DNA of 8,231 nucleotides from an uncultured Lachnospiraceae bacterium (GTDB taxonomy: Bacteria > Bacillota > Clostridia > Lachnospirales > Lachnospiraceae), in the NCBI GenBank assembly GCA_902766655.1, contig CACXEL010000361.1, positions 1 to 8,231 on the forward strand, given 5' to 3'. Both the position numbers and the translations under genes were made by a program. A model generated the notes under the pieces. It ran no database searches. It was not told the DNA's origin and worked only from the letters and a program-made list of their open reading frames with translations. This document shows positions 8,029 to 8,231 of the stretch, piece by piece. Every line of letters starts with the position of its first letter. Position 1 is the stretch's first letter.

Positions 8029-8064
8029 GCCCGCGCCGCAGTGTTTTTTCGCTCGGCGCCGGGC
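8029..8064 (-). other. GC-rich hairpin downstream of the right-edge gene
   Basis: The arms are CGGCGCCGGGC (8054-8064) and GCCCGCGCCG (8029-8038), written on the plus strand. They form ten pairs with one bulge and enclose a 15-base loop with a run of six T on the plus strand (A on the minus). It begins 36 bases after the stop of the right-edge gene, a usual place for a terminator. However, the bases after it in the direction of transcription (AGAATCTGAT) lack a T tract, so a classical Rho-independent terminator is not supported. Confidence 0.5.
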
Positions 8065-8100
8065 GGTTACCAGCTTAGTCCATATGCGCCTTCGCGATGT

Positions 8101-8231
8101 TCACCACATCCGCCCGGCGAGAAAGACCAGCCGGACGAAGGTCACTTCGCTCTGATCCTTAAGCGGGATCGGTTCATCTCTTTTTGTATACCGTACGCCG
8201 TCCGCGAAGAGGGCGACCAGGCCGTCATCAA
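8101..8231 (-). CDS. C-terminal end of an unrecognised protein (partial; enters from the right edge)
   Basis: Only the last 43 codons or so are visible, ending in TGA at 8103-8101. The readable end includes DDGLVALFADGVRYTKRD and then SEVTFVRLVFLAGRMW. This frame is preferred because nearly all its third codon positions are G or C, like the neighbouring genes, and it alternates polar and hydrophobic residues in a strand-like way. Each of the other two minus-strand frames meets a stop codon within this stretch. I do not recognise the family from so short a piece. It is on the same strand as the giant gene and ends 173 bases before it, so it could belong to the same system, but the hairpin-rich gap may equally separate two units. 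Confidence 0.55.
   Translation of the reverse strand, partial: DDGLVALFADGVRYTKRDEPIPLKDQSEVTFVRLVFLAGRMW

Larger units (their letters stand above)
7928..8100 (-). promoter_or_regulatory. Structured leader of the DUF4132 gene, class unknown
   Basis: This 173-base gap lies between the stop of the right-edge gene and the ATG of the giant gene. Read on the minus strand it contains three consecutive hairpins. The first is a GC-rich stem of ten pairs with one bulged G and a loop containing A6 (8064-8029). The second is a perfect seven-pair stem, TCCGGTG with CACCGGA, with loop AGGAA (8019-8001). The third has an outer stem GCCGGCACG / CGTGCGGC, again with one bulged G, and an inner five-pair stem GCTCC / GGGGC (7992-7951). 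The third ends about 12 bases before the ribosome binding site. I could not match it to a riboswitch or T-box consensus. No convincing -35/-10 pair is visible, so it may be an operon-internal spacer, a leader RNA or a small RNA. Confidence 0.4.

Noticed and set aside
5372..8155. A 927-codon open frame on the plus strand, antisense to the start of the giant gene and the leader.
   Set aside because: Its translation is a low-complexity Val/Leu/Gly/Asp/His-rich string with no recognisable domain. The opposite strand encodes a clear DUF4132 protein with a strong ribosome binding site. In GC-rich genes stop codons are rare in this antisense frame, so a long shadow is expected.

Overview
This is a GC-rich bacterial window in which every supportable gene lies on the minus strand, so the genes read right to left. 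Strong purine-rich ribosome binding sites (GGAGG type), a TTG start and the protein families present suggest a GC-rich Firmicute, probably of class Clostridia (Lachnospiraceae-like). That placement is inferred from family resemblance, not from a marker gene.

In the direction of transcription the layout is as follows. First comes the last 43 codons or so of an unrecognised gene (8231 to 8101). A 173-base gap (8100 to 7928) follows, which can fold into three consecutive hairpins. Next is a giant 1807-residue protein of the DUF4132 / MolR (YehI-like) family (7927 to 2504), which occupies two thirds of the window. After it come a 220-residue protein with about seven membrane segments (2464 to 1802) and a 286-residue fusion of a DUF1294 membrane domain to a DUF1287 papain-like (NlpC/P60-like) domain (1743 to 883). 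The last gene is the first 284 residues of a polytopic membrane protein that starts at a TTG codon (854) and runs off the left edge.

The four genes from 7927 leftward are separated by only 28 to 58 bases. I see no terminator between them, so co-transcription is plausible. The last three encode envelope proteins: one of unknown function, one likely cell-wall or envelope hydrolase-like, and one resembling GT-C-type membrane proteins. The DUF4132 protein looks cytoplasmic. In other bacteria such proteins are encoded next to a MoxR-type AAA ATPase, a VWA protein, a SWIM zinc-finger protein and a DUF5682 protein. None of these is visible here, so they would have to lie outside the window to the right.

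There is no tRNA, rRNA, CRISPR array, insertion sequence or phage gene. The points most worth following are the structured leader upstream of the giant gene, the repeat-built Ala/Glu/Gly/Lys-rich linker inserted in the C-terminal part of the giant protein, and the membrane-anchored DUF1294-DUF1287 fusion.
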